A DNA stretch of 64,000 nucleotides, from assembly GCF_037042905.1 (NCBI RefSeq), contig NC_087254.1, positions 19,586,603-19,650,602 on the forward strand, read 5' to 3'. The notes under the pieces are model-generated. The model was not told the origin of the DNA and ran no database searches. It saw nothing but the letters and a program-made list of their open reading frames with translations. This document shows, piece by piece, positions 22,561 to 36,300 of the stretch. Every line of letters begins with the position of its first letter. Position 1 is the stretch's first letter. The position numbers and the translations under genes are program-made. This DNA comes from Lytechinus pictus. Taxonomy: Eukaryota; Echinodermata; Echinoidea; Temnopleuroida; Toxopneustidae.

Positions 22561-24713
22561 GCATTGTCATGCAGTTACCAAAAACTTGTGTTATTGTTAT
22601 CATCCTACAGCTTAATCAATCCAGATTCCAAATAAATATGAGTATAATAGAGATAGAGTAAAATATTGTGCCTATTAATATAGCAAAATCCCAAAGCAGT
22701 CAAGACTTACAACTTCATGTAGAGATTGTTGTGGCAGCTGGGGGCATGCAGAGGGGCCCATCTTTGCTGGATAAACTAAAAATAAATCTTGAAAACCTAG
22801 AATATTAATCAATCTGTTTTTAGCTGAGTGTGACAGTTCATGTGGCATTGTTATACTTTTTAATGCAACATATTGCACCACATATTTTGCGAATGAAATG
22901 CCATTAATTTAGCAGATTAAGTTCCCACCTCACTTTATCCTCATTTCTGTATAATACTAGTATTTGTTAACAGTCATATATACAGTCATAATTATTTTAC
23001 ACATTTTTAATATATGGCATTTATTTGCAATTTAGGATATATGGACTTATTCTCAATTTAAAAAAATATGAATAGCCCAAGATAAAATTCCTTTAATCTT
23101 TTTCTTACATACCATTTGTCTGCCTTGCTCTCTTGACTTATTTCTTTTAACTTCATTGATTATGCAAATCTTTTTGAAGGATAATTTTAACAGTCGTCAC
23201 ACAGACTAATCAAATAAATAAACCTTGAACAAAATACCTGTATGAAGAACAATTTACTTCTTTATTTCTGAACTTCCTATGGCTTATGTAACATAAAAAC
23301 TGAGCAAATATTGCTCATACAGGGTATCCTTTTTATACCAATTAAGAAAGCATTATGAATAAAAACTTGAGTCACTACTGATACACTTGTATTTTCTAAA
23401 TACAAATAAATAAGAAATATAACTACTCCAAAATCCCTCTCCATACCTAAGAATATCCATCAAAATCATTATGGGCTTTATTAAACCTTGAACGAAATTA
23501 CATAAATGTACTGTATACTTTTCACTCCGAGTTCAAGATGATTTAAAGAGTTGAATTAAACAAGTAAAACACTAAAAAGTAACTGACATGAGACAAAAAA
23601 TACAAAGTAATATAACTTGCTAGCATTTTGAAGCTTACGTTATGAGCCCCCCCCCCAAAAAAAAAAGGGACACTGTCCAAATGAGTGGTGTGTTGGTGCC
23701 AAAAGCCCACCTTTGTAATTTACTCTAAGAAAACATAAATATTTCACTTTTCTGCTCCAAGAAAATAAGGCTGTCACTCTGGGAACTATGGCAACAACTT
23801 CAACTCAGGCCAATCGCATCGATCGCCATCTGAAGAGTCCTATAACAACACTGAACATCAATGTAGTACAAATGTAAAAGAAAGGTTAATCTCGATTATG
23901 TAAAAAAAAACTTTTCATTTTAGGTAAGACATGGTTTGGCCCGTCAGTGTGTAAATTCATTGCTTCCACACAGTTACTTATGCCAAAAACAAGGAGGAGC
24001 TCATAAATCTATGAAAATGAAATATCAAAAATATTATGTACCAAAATAAAGATCTGCTGATGACATCATTAACTTACTCATTTGCCCACCATAATTTCAC
24101 AAAACAATGTAAACTTCAAAATCATAGCACTTTCTTACGTAATTTTGTTGACATTTGATTGTTACACTTGATTGTTATACTTGATTAATTCTTATTTACT
24201 TAATTTAAATCAACTTTATCCCAAGGACACACAACTAACACTTCTTGAATCCTGTAAATTCCTACGTTTTCTATACAATTTTACTCAAAGATGACCAATA
24301 TCTTACAAAGGTATATCTGTCAAACATTTCACCCCTATAGAAACCCCTATCAAATGTGACAAAATTTTAATGGCTAGTTTACATCTAAACTTATTAAGTC
24401 TAACAAAGTACTTTTAATTTACCTTGATTTACACAAAAATCTTATATTCATTTTCAAAATAAGATTGCAATATTCTAACTATGAAATAAATTTCATGATT
24501 AAATGATTAAATCACCATACTCCCAAGTTACATACATATTACCGCATATAATCACCACAATTAAAAAAAAAAAGAAATATGAAAAAATACACAGCTCATA
24601 ATAATGAGCGTTTCATCCATTTCAGTTAAGCAATTTTACATATTCAAAATATATATGCATTATATCACAAATAATGATTTGAAGTCTCAAACCTTCCGTA
24701 TTAGTGCAGAAAG
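22561..24713. other. Intergenic, no gene seen
   Basis: AT-rich DNA between the 5' end of ASPSCR1 and the 3' end of GNPTG. There is one C9/A10 homopolymer pair at about 23647. No exon with credible splice sites and conserved sequence, RNA gene or clear transposon terminus was found. Confidence 0.5.
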
Positions 24714-24863
24714 AGTTGCAATCAATCGCAACTCTACAAATCATGCGCAACTCTACAAATCATGCGCAACTTGATTTTCAACTAATCAACAGCGCGCATA
24801 TGGGACTTGCGATTGATTTTTTTACTTGCGTTTAAACGCAACTCTTTCTGCAACGGACCCCTG
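24714..24863. mobile_element. Foldback MITE family B (GCAGAAAGAGTTGC ends)
   Basis: The ends GCAGAAAGAGTTGCAATC and the inverse GCAACTCTTTCTGC bound about 150 bp. Just inside the left end, a 20-bp stretch containing AACTCTACAAATCATGCGC is tandemly duplicated. Related elements lie at 25061-25204 and 33830-33980. Confidence 0.75.
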
Positions 24864-24868
24864 ATAGG

Positions 24869-25032
24869 GCATTGGTGAATGGAAGCTCCCTTTCCAAAAG
24901 CTGACATAGAGGGCCTCCAGACTCGAAACCCAGTGCCAGGTTAGATGAGGGGATTAGCACTGGGTATGGGATTGGGAGTCGGGAGGCCCTCTATGTTAGC
25001 TTTGGGAAAAAGAGCTTCCGTACACCAACGTC
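24869..25032. mobile_element. Foldback hairpin element
   Basis: Arms of about 70 bp are inverted copies: left ATTGGTGAATGGAAGCTCCC and CATAGAGGGCCTCC, right GGAGGCCCTCTATG-like and GAGCTTCCGTACACCAA. The loop is about 30 bp. It begins directly after the previous element. Confidence 0.8.
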
Positions 25033-25060
25033 CAATCTAGACTACTTCCTTATAGGATCT

Positions 25061-25204
25061 GGGGCACATTGCAATAAGAGTTGCAATCAAATACAACTCA
25101 AGAAATCAAACACAACTTGATTTCAAACCAATTAGAAGTGCGTATTGGGAACTGATATTGATTTTTGTTTGTGTTAAACACCCCACTCTTTCTATCATGT
25201 GCCA
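25061..25204. mobile_element. Foldback MITE, family B-like
   Basis: Left end GGGGCACATTGCAATAAGAG, right end its inverse ACTCTTTCTATCATGTGCC. The interior has TTGCAATCAAATACAACTC, as in other family B copies. About 144 bp, non-coding. Confidence 0.65.
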
Positions 25205-25890
25205 TAGATAAGGAAATTTGAAGCATCACATCAACACCATGAAACACATAAGGTTTATACCGCATATGAATATATTAAAAAAACAGGCGAAAACACAGAA
25301 AAAAATCCAGGATTCCAGATTAAAACATACATCCACTGCTGTGGAAAAAGATCACACAATATATTAAGTCATGAAATGGAATAAAATAAAGGGTTGATTC
25401 TCATATTGATCTTCCACTCTGTTAGTTTGAAAATGTAAGCCTGACACCCGCTTATCACAGTCACACCTAGACTTCAAACCAATCAAAGCTAATTACTTTA
25501 AATGGCATATCATTAGTCCTTTTGAAGTCGGTGTGACTGTAGAATACATTACGACCTATGAAATCTCTCATTAGTATCTCCCTTAGAGTGATAAAAAAGT
25601 CATAGCACGATCTTTAGTCACCTATTTATCAAAATTGATAGTCCTTCACTAATTAATGTGTTTGGCACTGGGTTTTTTTTTAATGGTCATAATCATTCTT
25701 ACTACCATGCGTATTCATGTGTTTTGCATGGTTTAGTAAAACAAGTTACATGCACCATAGGAAACATACAAGTCCAATCTCTACAGTGTACTAACAATAT
25801 ACTTCGTTAGGTATTATTGCCTTAAAGTATAGCACACAAGTTATCTCAATGAATTCTGATGACTTGTGAATTCAAAAACTATAATGGTAC

Positions 25891-26036
25891 CAGGTGCCGC
25901 GGAACGGTTTTCAAAGTGGGGGGGCTGACCATGCTGAAAATTACAATCATATGGTAAATTTTACATTTTGGACACGGTTTTGGAAAAAAGTGGGGGGCTG
26001 AAGCCCCCCCCCCCCCCCCGGTTCCGCGGCCCCTGT
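25891..26036. mobile_element. GC-ended MITE (GCCGCGGAAC family), copy 2
   Basis: Bounded by CAGGTGCCGCGGAAC and its inverse GTTCCGCGGCCCCTG, the best-preserved ends of the three copies in this window. It contains a run of about 16 C and the shared inner segment TTTTGGACACGGTTTTGG. Confidence 0.85.
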
Positions 26037-26649
26037 AGAACATTTTGCAGAAACAAGTGCAATCATTGGACTTTTTAAATTGTACGAGTGAGCTGGATCA
26101 AATGCATTTATACCATAGAACCTGTACATCTCATGGATTAAGAAAAGTTAACAAATCTTTGTGAATTCTGGCCTATAAGAGGATTATTTGATGTGTCTGA
26201 CTTATCTTACATCAAGTATTAAAGCAAGTTTGACTTTTTACTTATCTCTAAATACAAAATATCAATGGCAATTGTCTGGCCGAAGATGAACTTTCATAAC
26301 TTATGAACTAAAACTATAATTTTGTTTGAGTTTCATCACAAACACACACATTAAGCTGCTTTTCAAAATTATATTGTACATAGACCAAGATGAAACTTGT
26401 TCATCTAAATCAACCTACCATGGTATAAAGTTCTCAAAACAATTAAGACCATTCCAATGTACAATAAATATGACATAAAGTAATGAAAGCCCACTCACTG
26501 CTATTCGAATGACAACAAAATAGCAATGCATTAGAAAATCCACAAAAGTAAATATGCAAGATCTTTCTGCCCACCAGTGATATACAGCATGATGAGTCTT
26601 CTTGTGGTAAAATGTACCAGGGAGATCCACAAAAGGGATATAATATATC

Positions 26650-26921
26650 TGGGCCCCCGTCTTAGAAAGAGTTGTGATTGATCCGATTAACCACAACTAT
26701 AGAAAGTCAGCCATGTCAACATCTACAATGCATGTTTGTTCAAAATGTTTTCTAGATATGATGTGTGTTCATACATTCATTGTTGTCTTAAAAATATGAT
26801 GTACTCCACTTTGTTTACAAAAGGACTTTGTGCAAAATTTCGGTAGGAAAATTATGACGATGGATTTCCATATAGTAGAGGTAGATTGGATCAATCGTAA
26901 CTCTTTGTAAGATGGAGCCCA
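26650..26921. mobile_element. Foldback MITE family D, copy 1
   Basis: About 270 bp with inverted ends: GGGCCCCCGTCTTAGAAAGA on the left, and CTCTTTGTAAGATGGAGCCC on the right. The interior holds AATGCATGTTTGTTCAAAAT. It abuts copy 2, which lies in the opposite orientation. Confidence 0.85.
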
Positions 26922-27197
26922 GGGGCCCGTCTTACAAAGAGTTATGATTGATCCAATCAATCGTAACTCTATGGAAATCCATCAGTGTCACAATTTTTTC
27001 TACAGGAAATTTGCAAAAATGTCCTTTGTAACCAAAGGAGATCACACCAAATTGTCAAGAAATCAATGAATTTATGGATATACATTCATATCTAGAATTT
27101 TTTTAAAACAAACATGCATTTCATATGTTGACTTTGCTGGCTTTCCAAAGTTGCGATTGATCGGATCAATTGCAACTCTTTATAAGGTGGAGCCCTG
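26921..27197. mobile_element. Foldback MITE family D, copy 2 (inverted)
   Basis: The reverse complement of this copy aligns along its whole length with copy 1, so the two form a large inverted pair of about 550 bp meeting at GAGCCCAGGGGCCCGTC. The ends are AGGGGCCCGTCTTACAAAGA and CTCTTTATAAGGTGGAGCCC. It lies about 170 bp beyond the GNPTG stop codon, so it may be in that gene's 3' untranslated region. Confidence 0.85.
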
Positions 27198-27366
27198 ATC
27201 TCATCTTATCATTTGGTCTCTCTTTTGAGGACCAATCTGTTGAAGACTGGACATTTACATAAAAAGATCTGACTTCAAATTTCATTTTTTCTTCACATGT
27301 TGAAACTAACGGATCGATTGTCATTTTTTGTAAATAATCCTCATCTTACAGGAAACTCTTGGCCTT

Positions 27367-30300
27367 CTACAGGTCATCATAGAGATCATACTTGTCTTTC
27401 TCGTAATCATGGACCGACATACCAGCTCCTGGAGAGGGAAATTGAAAGAAAAATGAGAGATTTTTCAAACTGCAAGAAAGACATTAGTTGATAAGCCAGT
27501 TACTTATAAATATATGGATCCAAAGGGGATTTGCAACCACAGTTAAATTGTAAGTTGCAAAGTGCCCCTGTAAGTTTCTATTGCATTACATAATGCAATC
27601 TAGAATAGGTAGGGAAGGGAATAAGAGCTCTCATTCAGAAACAATAGTAAAACATCAGAATTACACTACGTGTATGACAACTTGAATCCCTCCACAACCC
27701 ACAGCTAATATCACACAAAGCAAATATCTACAGGTTCCATGAGCACCTGTCTAGGTGGAAAGTAGCACAATAGAAGACTTAATTTCAATCCATAATGTTA
27801 TTTATTATCATTATCAAGATCATGATCTTTCTCATTATCATCATTTTGAGACAGTGTAAATATTGTGTTGCCAAAAGGGCCAAATAATTTTGCAACTTTT
27901 TTTTAATTGTGTAGAAATTTGTGGAGGCATTGTGTCTTTTGTTGCTGTTGTTTAATAATTATAATTATAAATATTCATTTAAGAGCAATTCATATATGCT
28001 CTGCTGTACTACTACATTAAAAATAGACACATTATCCATTGAATGCACATTTCAGAGATACAAAACAAAAGTTAAGAAAATAAACAAGTTGGTATGATGG
28101 AATGACATAGGTGACCATGCAACACAAACATATGAGGAAAGGAATATTAAGTCATGCTGGAGATTTCAAATCACATTAATGAAATAAGGATAAGCTACAG
28201 GTGTAACACATATTCCTTTTAAGCTCCCAGCTAAAAAAAAATTAACAAACGAAATATGGTTCGAGACTTCGAGTGACAAAAAATATGAAAGATAAAATAA
28301 AATTCTTGCTGCTTGATACATATCAGGTATAAGTGGGCATGTACATCTCATAGATGGGAAATGGGCAAAATGATTCATGACTACCCAGTTTATACCAACA
28401 ATAAGTTGCAAGGCAGAGTTCTCTCTAAAGCTTTTTGTGCTTTAATTTTTTTTTAAATAGAAAATTGACTTATCTGCAAGAAAAATGTTGCTTCTACTTA
28501 TTGTCAAAGTATGAAACATGCTTTTTTCTAACACCATCATATTTCCGACAGCTGTGCTTGAACTAGGCCATGTAAAGATTAGTCCTTGATCATATGGCTG
28601 ATCTTTATGTTTTATTGCATTACAATAAAGAGTAGAAATCAACTGTATGATTGGTAAGCTTTGTGTAAATGGCCCGATTGTACACCTCATGTTTGAGTGA
28701 ACGAACATCAAACAACAAACCAAAATTTTTCATTCAAATGTGAACCTTTCCCTGAAATCATTATCAGTTACATGGTGAAAGATGATCAATGTTGACAAAT
28801 TGTGTAATCAAATTAAAGCTTTGTGTCTGCTTTTTAAACTATGAGTACAAACAATCTTAAGAATTCATCATGTCAGGCTAATTTGGGGTTTAATCTTGGT
28901 GGTCACAACAATACCCATTTCCAATTCCCAAAATTCTGTAATTCCTATTCATACCTGATATTCTTTTTAAAAAAATTGCAAAGATTAGTGATCGATCATT
29001 AAATGAGTTTCAACGATTGATTGCATTGATCATAATGTATAATCAATCTTTAAAATCAGGCTAACATTCAATCATTGAGTTTTGTGATATGGGGCCCAGA
29101 AGTACACTGATATTATAAAACAATTTTAAGCACTATATCCATAAAGAAGTGTTTCACAACACTGCAATTTAAAAACGTACTAGCTCTTACATTTTGAATA
29201 AAGTGTGTACTGTGACAGTACACATTCTATTTCAAATGTAAGAGCTACACTGTAGTACACACAGTACTACTGTGTGTACTGTATTTACACCAAAACATTA
29301 AAGAATATTGGGTATCATCTGCACCCCTTTCAAACTGCTAGTATCACTGACAAAGCACAAAACAAACATATTTAAGATTGATGAGATGTTTGTAGACCTA
29401 CTTTAAGAAGTAAAATATGAAAATGAATGATGCTGATTGAGACATACACTGAAAACCATAGATACATCACTCATAATCAAGTTGAATAAATGCTTATAGC
29501 ATAGAATTTCTATGGTTATCAATGATATCACAGGAAAAGAAAAAAAAATGGAATGAATATCAGGTCAAGTCCAGATTGCAAAATAGCATATGAAGGATAA
29601 AAACAAGAGGAGGGATGCATGCATGTATGATGCACAAAACAAAGTTACTCCATGAAATAGAAAAACTTATGTGGTGTACATTAAAAAAAAATATTTCAGG
29701 GATGTCAACTCTCCTTTTTAGTTATAGAAGGCAATGAATGATCAAATATAAGCACAAGGTGAAAAGAGATTTTCTAAGCAAAAAAATGAGCAAAAAATGA
29801 ATGTCTTTGAAGAATGTCACTCAGTTCACATTGAATTTATTCAGTATTCTAATAAATATATTGTCGTTACTAGAATACTTATTATTACAATTTTTTTTTA
29901 TTAAACAGTAAATAAAGGGTGATTGTAAACATCAGTATAACTTACTTCCATCATTGGACCATTTCTCTTTTTTTAAAGAAAAATAAATGAAATTTGAATG
30001 TTTTGTTCAATGTTTGATCTGACAGCAACAGAAACATCAGTGAAAACTTCCACTTCTCACGTACCTGTTTAATAGATTTTAAGGGAAACTGTACTACCCA
30101 AAAACTAATTTTGCATTACCGGTATACAAAATGAACTGTCTTAATTTTCATGCATGCAAATATGTTGATAATTCCAATTCATCTTATTCCACACAGCTGA
30201 AAATGTCACTCTTTAAAAAATTAATACTGTACTAATGAAGGACATGTTGGAGAATGATGAAACGGCACAAGCATGGCAAAAGGGAAGAGAAGATTGAAGG

Positions 30301-33300
30301 GGGGGGGGATATCATGTTTCAAAGTCTAAATGAATGCAACACATACTGCATAACAATAACATCAACATGTATTATACCTTCAATGCATTGAAAACAAATT
30401 GGGCTGATCACAACTACTAGTTATTTATGATATCTAAAAAAGGAAGGAAGAGAGAAAACGTTTGGAAGAAAATGAAGAGGAGTTTTTACAATTATGAATA
30501 ATTTATTGAAAGCAAAAGAATTAACAATATCATGAGTGAATATGGACAACAAGACTATGATACACTGATCATAAGAAATATAGGTATATCATAAAAAGAC
30601 TATTTAGATGATGATTGCTCATAAAATAAATTTACATTTCACCAATAAATAACTTTTATATTAGGATACTTTCTCCAGTTTGTTTCTCAAATATTATATA
30701 AAACATGATAAATATTTTTTAATGAAAAGGATCTATGCATACTGCGCCATTTCTCTTGCATCCTATCATTCATTTAAAGTCACCAAATATTGTTCAAGAT
30801 AAACAGAAAATTTCCTAAATCAGCAAAGATATGGAAGCATCAATATCACTTTTTTAAGCAAAATGGCAGATTGCTAACTTCTTCACATTTTTTTTGTCCA
30901 TCTTACTTTATTTTAAAAGATAAATGCAGCAAGGAAAGAAAGATACCGAGTGTTGCATTTGAGGAAGAGAGGTTTTAACTTAAGGCTTGGAAATTGCTGG
31001 AAATGAAAAGCCTTGATGAATGCAACAAATTGAATTGATTGTTTGAATTACAATGACTACAAGGTGGAACTTGATGTAACATACTATAATTTCACAATTT
31101 CGAACTTGAATGACTAATGATCGGTACAGATAAAAGGTTGACAATGACAAACTGATGGATGAAACTCACTTTTGCATCTCTTTGAGTTTTCAATATCAAG
31201 ACAAAACATTATCAGAGATTTTAAAAATCATACAGCCTCATTGCACAAGGTAACATCTTATCTCATTGCAATAGAAGCGTTTGAAGAAAAAAATAAAACA
31301 TTCCTCAATTAAGTTTAGGTTTTTTCCACTCATGATATAGGTTTTGAAACAGGATGGGTGTATTGAAGGTTGTATGATGATTAAAAAAAACTGATATAGT
31401 GAAAAATTGTTTGGTTTAGACAAACACAAAAGGTTAATGTTTTTCTAGAAATTGAAAAAAATGAAAAACGTTATTGTAACATGATAAAGGAGGTAAATTC
31501 ATTGGAATTGACGTCTTTGAACAATGAATAAAAAATGTAGCTTCTGGCTCAGGGACGTTTAAATAAAAACATTAAGAGTTTTAAAAAATGTAATACTGTG
31601 TGACAAAGAAAGGTTACCATCCACCCAAACGGGCCATTGCTCTAAGAGTACAATTACATGAATGAAAAGCAACACTAAAAATAAAGAACTACTAGAAATG
31701 GTTTAGTAAACTCAGTTCTGCAGCAAACACAACAAAATTTAAGAGGGAAAATATCAAGTTATTTCTCTATACATGTCTATTTCGTATCACACAAGATCCC
31801 TTTTCTTTATATAGCAAAGATACTGATGCTATAACAATGGACAAAACATGTCTTTATCAATTTTTCACCTTTCTTTTTGATGAAGAATACTTATTTTCAA
31901 AGAATGTTCACTCGGTGTTTTACTGACAAGCTTTCTACTACCATCAGGGTTAAATAGCTAATGCACATGTATTTTTTGTTTTGCTGTTGCATATTCTAAA
32001 TCTAGTGATGTTTGGTTAAAAAGAAGTTATCCCCTCTACACACATTCTGGGGAACCATCATTTCATAAGACATACAATTATGGTCATGGTAGTTTTTGCT
32101 ATTATTGTAAATACCATGGAAACTTTGATTGGCTGCTAAGCCCTGTTACCATCGTAGTTGCCATGATTACCACAATTGCTAGTCTTTGTGAAACTGGGCC
32201 ATGGAGAGTAAACATGACTGTAAAACTCACAAACTACAACGACCTAGTGAAAAAGAACATGAAGATATAACACAAAAAATACCTGGTTGGTTCATTCTTG
32301 AGTCCAGCTCTGTTTTCAATCGTTCGACTTCAGCATTGAGTTTTCTATATTCCTACACAAAGAAAGGAAACGGTAAACCAGTAGGAAAGTAAAAACGGGA
32401 CATTTTGAAAACAACTAGAATAATCAAAATCTAAAATTCACATATTGTCTGACTACACTAATAAGTGAGCATTGAAACCGTAGCTCAAACTGTACAAATG
32501 ATCAAGCCACATATGAAACTGAAGTTGAAAATCATTTCGATAAAAATATGAAAGAGTAGAGGGGACACCTTGTTGTGAAATACTTTGTTATTGCAAACGA
32601 TTTTTAAATTACTGATGATTCTCTGTTAAATGAACTATCAAAATTAGAATAGAATTAAACAAAGTGAAAAAATCAGGCCTTTCACAAAAGTTATTGTGTA
32701 AACTTGAGTCAATGCGATCAGAGCAATGAGAGAAAATGACATCACTTACATCTTTACATGTATCAAGACTTGTGAAATCATCAGGATGCGCCTCATGATC
32801 TTGTTTGGCAGGAATAGGCTTGAAATTAGGGCTAAGAACGAATCCTGCAGACTCAAAGATTTTATGTAACATCTTCTTATAGCCCTGCATATCACAAAGA
32901 GGGAGAGAGAGTTTTAGAAATAAAGAAATGGAAACAAAATAGATGGGGATAAAACAGAGAGAATAAGATTTATAACTATGAATAATGAATAGTACAAGTC
33001 CCATTAAAACAAGCAGATTCAACAGCGAAATTCAAATCCATGTCAAAAACCTACCTTTTTGTTAAATAGCCTTTTCCCTCGCATGTGAAGCCCCTGAACT
33101 GTCTACAATCTACTGTGAACTATACATTTACTTTAGTTTTTTGCTGAAATTCCTTCTCTCTTTCTATTTTTTCCTAAGCGCTTAGAGACATGTTTTGTGA
33201 TAAGCGCTACACAAATAATGTTAATTATTAATTATTATTGGAAATTTGCGTGTTTGCTAACAGAGATACAAATGTTTCATGGACATCTGCACTGCCCTCA

Positions 33301-36300
33301 CAGGTAATTAATCTATTTTGGTCTACACATACAGTTACAGATACTAACTGACACTTCAGCCCACATCAAGTACCTATTTGATGAATTTTTTAGCAGATTA
33401 ATTGCACAACCCTGTTCAGATAGCATGTTTGGCAGACAAGAATTTCTGACTGTGACCTAAATTCCCTTACTTTATCTTACCACAACATTCAAAAGTTTAT
33501 TATAATATATATTCATAACTCTTATTATTCAGGGAAGGAGAGCATAGGAATTTACTAGTTATGTTTCTTTTTTAAACAATGAACAGCTTTATCTCTTTAA
33601 CCTTGGGACACTGTTTTATGATCCATCTACTCCATGATAATATTAGCCAACATTCATAGTGATTTGCCTTTTAAATCAAGGATAGAATTCTTAACTTAAC
33701 TAGGAATTGCACATTTTCCACATCTTGAGGAGTATTTGGTCTTGTGTAAACATGTCTGGTATCAGTACCTAACTACTGATAGCATGGGTCCTACCCCAGA
33801 CACAACAAAGAACAAAATTAAAAGGTACAGGGACCTGTTGCAATAGAAGTGCATTCAAACACAACTAAAAAAAAACAAGCACAAGTCGAAAATGAGTACT
33901 TCTAACTGATTGAAAATCCAAGTTGCGTTTGATTTTTGGAGTAACATCTGATTGCAAACCTTTCTGAAATGAACCCCTGGGGCCTGTAACACATATCTTA
34001 GCGATTGATCAAAGGACTGATTTGTACGATTGGTTGTACACAATAATCAATGCAATCAATCAGAGGATTCAGCTCCATGATCAATTGCTAAGCTTTATGT
34101 TACAAGGTCCCGGTGGGTGTTTCATTAAGCTGTCCGTAAGTTAAGAGCGACTTTAAGAACGACTGGTGATCCTTTCTTGTGGCAAATGGTAGATTCATTG
34201 GCAATGGTTTAGAGCGTAAAAAGGATCACCAGTCGTTCTTAAAGTCGCTCCTAACTTACGAACAGCTTTATGAAACGGACCCCTGGTCTTCTTAAAACCA
34301 AGATGTGTTTGATTTTTAGAGTAACATTTGATTGTAACCCTTTATGACATGGACCCCAGGGTCCTGTAATATATATCTTAGTAATTGATCGTGGAGCCGA
34401 TTTGTACGATTGCTCATACATAATAATCAATGTAATCAATCAGTCCCACAATTGACTGCAACCCTTTCTACTACCAGACCCTAGTCTTGAGACAACCTTG
34501 AGGATGTACCTGTTGGGTGACTTCTTCTCTATACAACCTTCCTTCTAACTCATTCCACTCGGCTTGTAAGTCTTCGTCCAAATTGGGATAAACTGGAGAG
34601 AAAGGAGGAAAAAGGATACACAAACTAATTTATTAACATAAAAATCTTATGGTGTGGCCATGCTTCATTAGGGGGGTCATTGTTTGTTAGTAATCTACTA
34701 CTAGATGTTAGGCCCACACGCTGCATACCAGTAATAGTATCAAGAACATGGCAGCATTGCACACTAAACCAAAACACTTTTATTAATGTATATATCTGAT
34801 TTACAGAGAACCATAAGAGATTTTAAGGACTAATAGAAATTAAAGAAGAGCATTCTAGTCTGCCTTACTAATGGAGTGTTGCAAGAAACTTGCAACTGAT
34901 TGGAAGTCAACTTTAGATCCCCAAATCAATCATAAGTCTTGCCATTATCAAATTTGCTTTTGGTCGCTGAGCTGCTACTTGTATTAACAAGTATATATCG
35001 ATTTGTTTTAGTTGAAGTTGATCTATCACTTGTAAATATGCAACTAAAATGTACAATTGATTGCAAATATTTTCTTGCAACACCCCCTAAGAGTTGTGAT
35101 AGATTCAAATCAATATCAAATTGTTTCTGAACTAAAATTCCTATTTCTCAACTACCCATATTCTTTGAAAGATGAGCCAAAGCAAGTCTTTGAATGGACT
35201 TTGATTAATACTTTGTGGAAAGGATTGCTCTATGCGGTGACAATTAAGTGTATTACAGGGCCTTTGCAATGAAACAGAAACAGCTATTTTAAACTATCCA
35301 TAGAATTGCTGGTGCACTTATATTTCTTATTTCCATGAAACTAATAATGCACATTCAAATGGGCAGAGATAAACTTTTGCTCATCTTATCATGTAATAAT
35401 GATAATAATAGTCAGTTTTATGAAGCGCATTTATCACATGATATAACTTTGTCTCTATGCACTTCAGAATATAAAGGAAAGAATCAGATATGCTGCTCAG
35501 TTCACTTTGTTGAATTGAGGTACAATTTGATTAAGAACTGTTTTAAATTAATCTTCTGCATCAATGCATTTGGTACTGTTATAATGGCTCTGCATCATAA
35601 TTAATTGGGTAAAACCATAATATATGGATGGAGCTACTGTCATGAAAGAGAAGGGGAATGATATCATGAAACTTACCAAGCATTGAGTGTTCATGGCAAA
35701 CCAGTGGCGTAAGGAAAGTCATGGCATATTCACACGTAACAGGTTCCCCAACGGAGTCAATCTCATTCTTTGAACCACATTTCAGTTGTACCTATCAAAG
35801 AGAGAAAAGGGCATTCCAGAAAACAATGTATAACAACACTGGGAAATAGAAATATCAGTAATTCTCAATTGATAACTACCACAGTATCATGATTTATAAT
35901 AATAATAATAAATTGGTACTTATATAGCACATAATCAATTAAAATTGCTCTATGCGCTTTATACAAATTGCTCTCCAATATTACAATTACAATTACACTT
36001 CAACAAAAATAAGTATGTTTTCAAATGTTATCCAATTATTATGTTCAGAGGGTTGTGGGTATTAATCCCAGTTAAGGCACGATTTCTTTCAACAAGAAAT
36101 CAATCCACACTCTGCTTTTAACCCAGGAGAAGTAAATGGGGACTGGCAGGAATCTACTCCTTGAAACATAGAAGAAGCATGGAACAGCTGCTATGCTAAG
36201 CCAGGATAATTATGCTGCATCACTGAAGATAGCTTGAAGACTTCAGATACAGTGAGCGCTTTATAAGCAAAGTATAATGCTCAAATGTGAGTATTTGAAA

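Noticed and set aside
31960-32200. Possible MITE around GGTCATGGTAG / CATGATTACCAC
   Set aside because: Only short, imperfect inverted matches; termini could not be defined.
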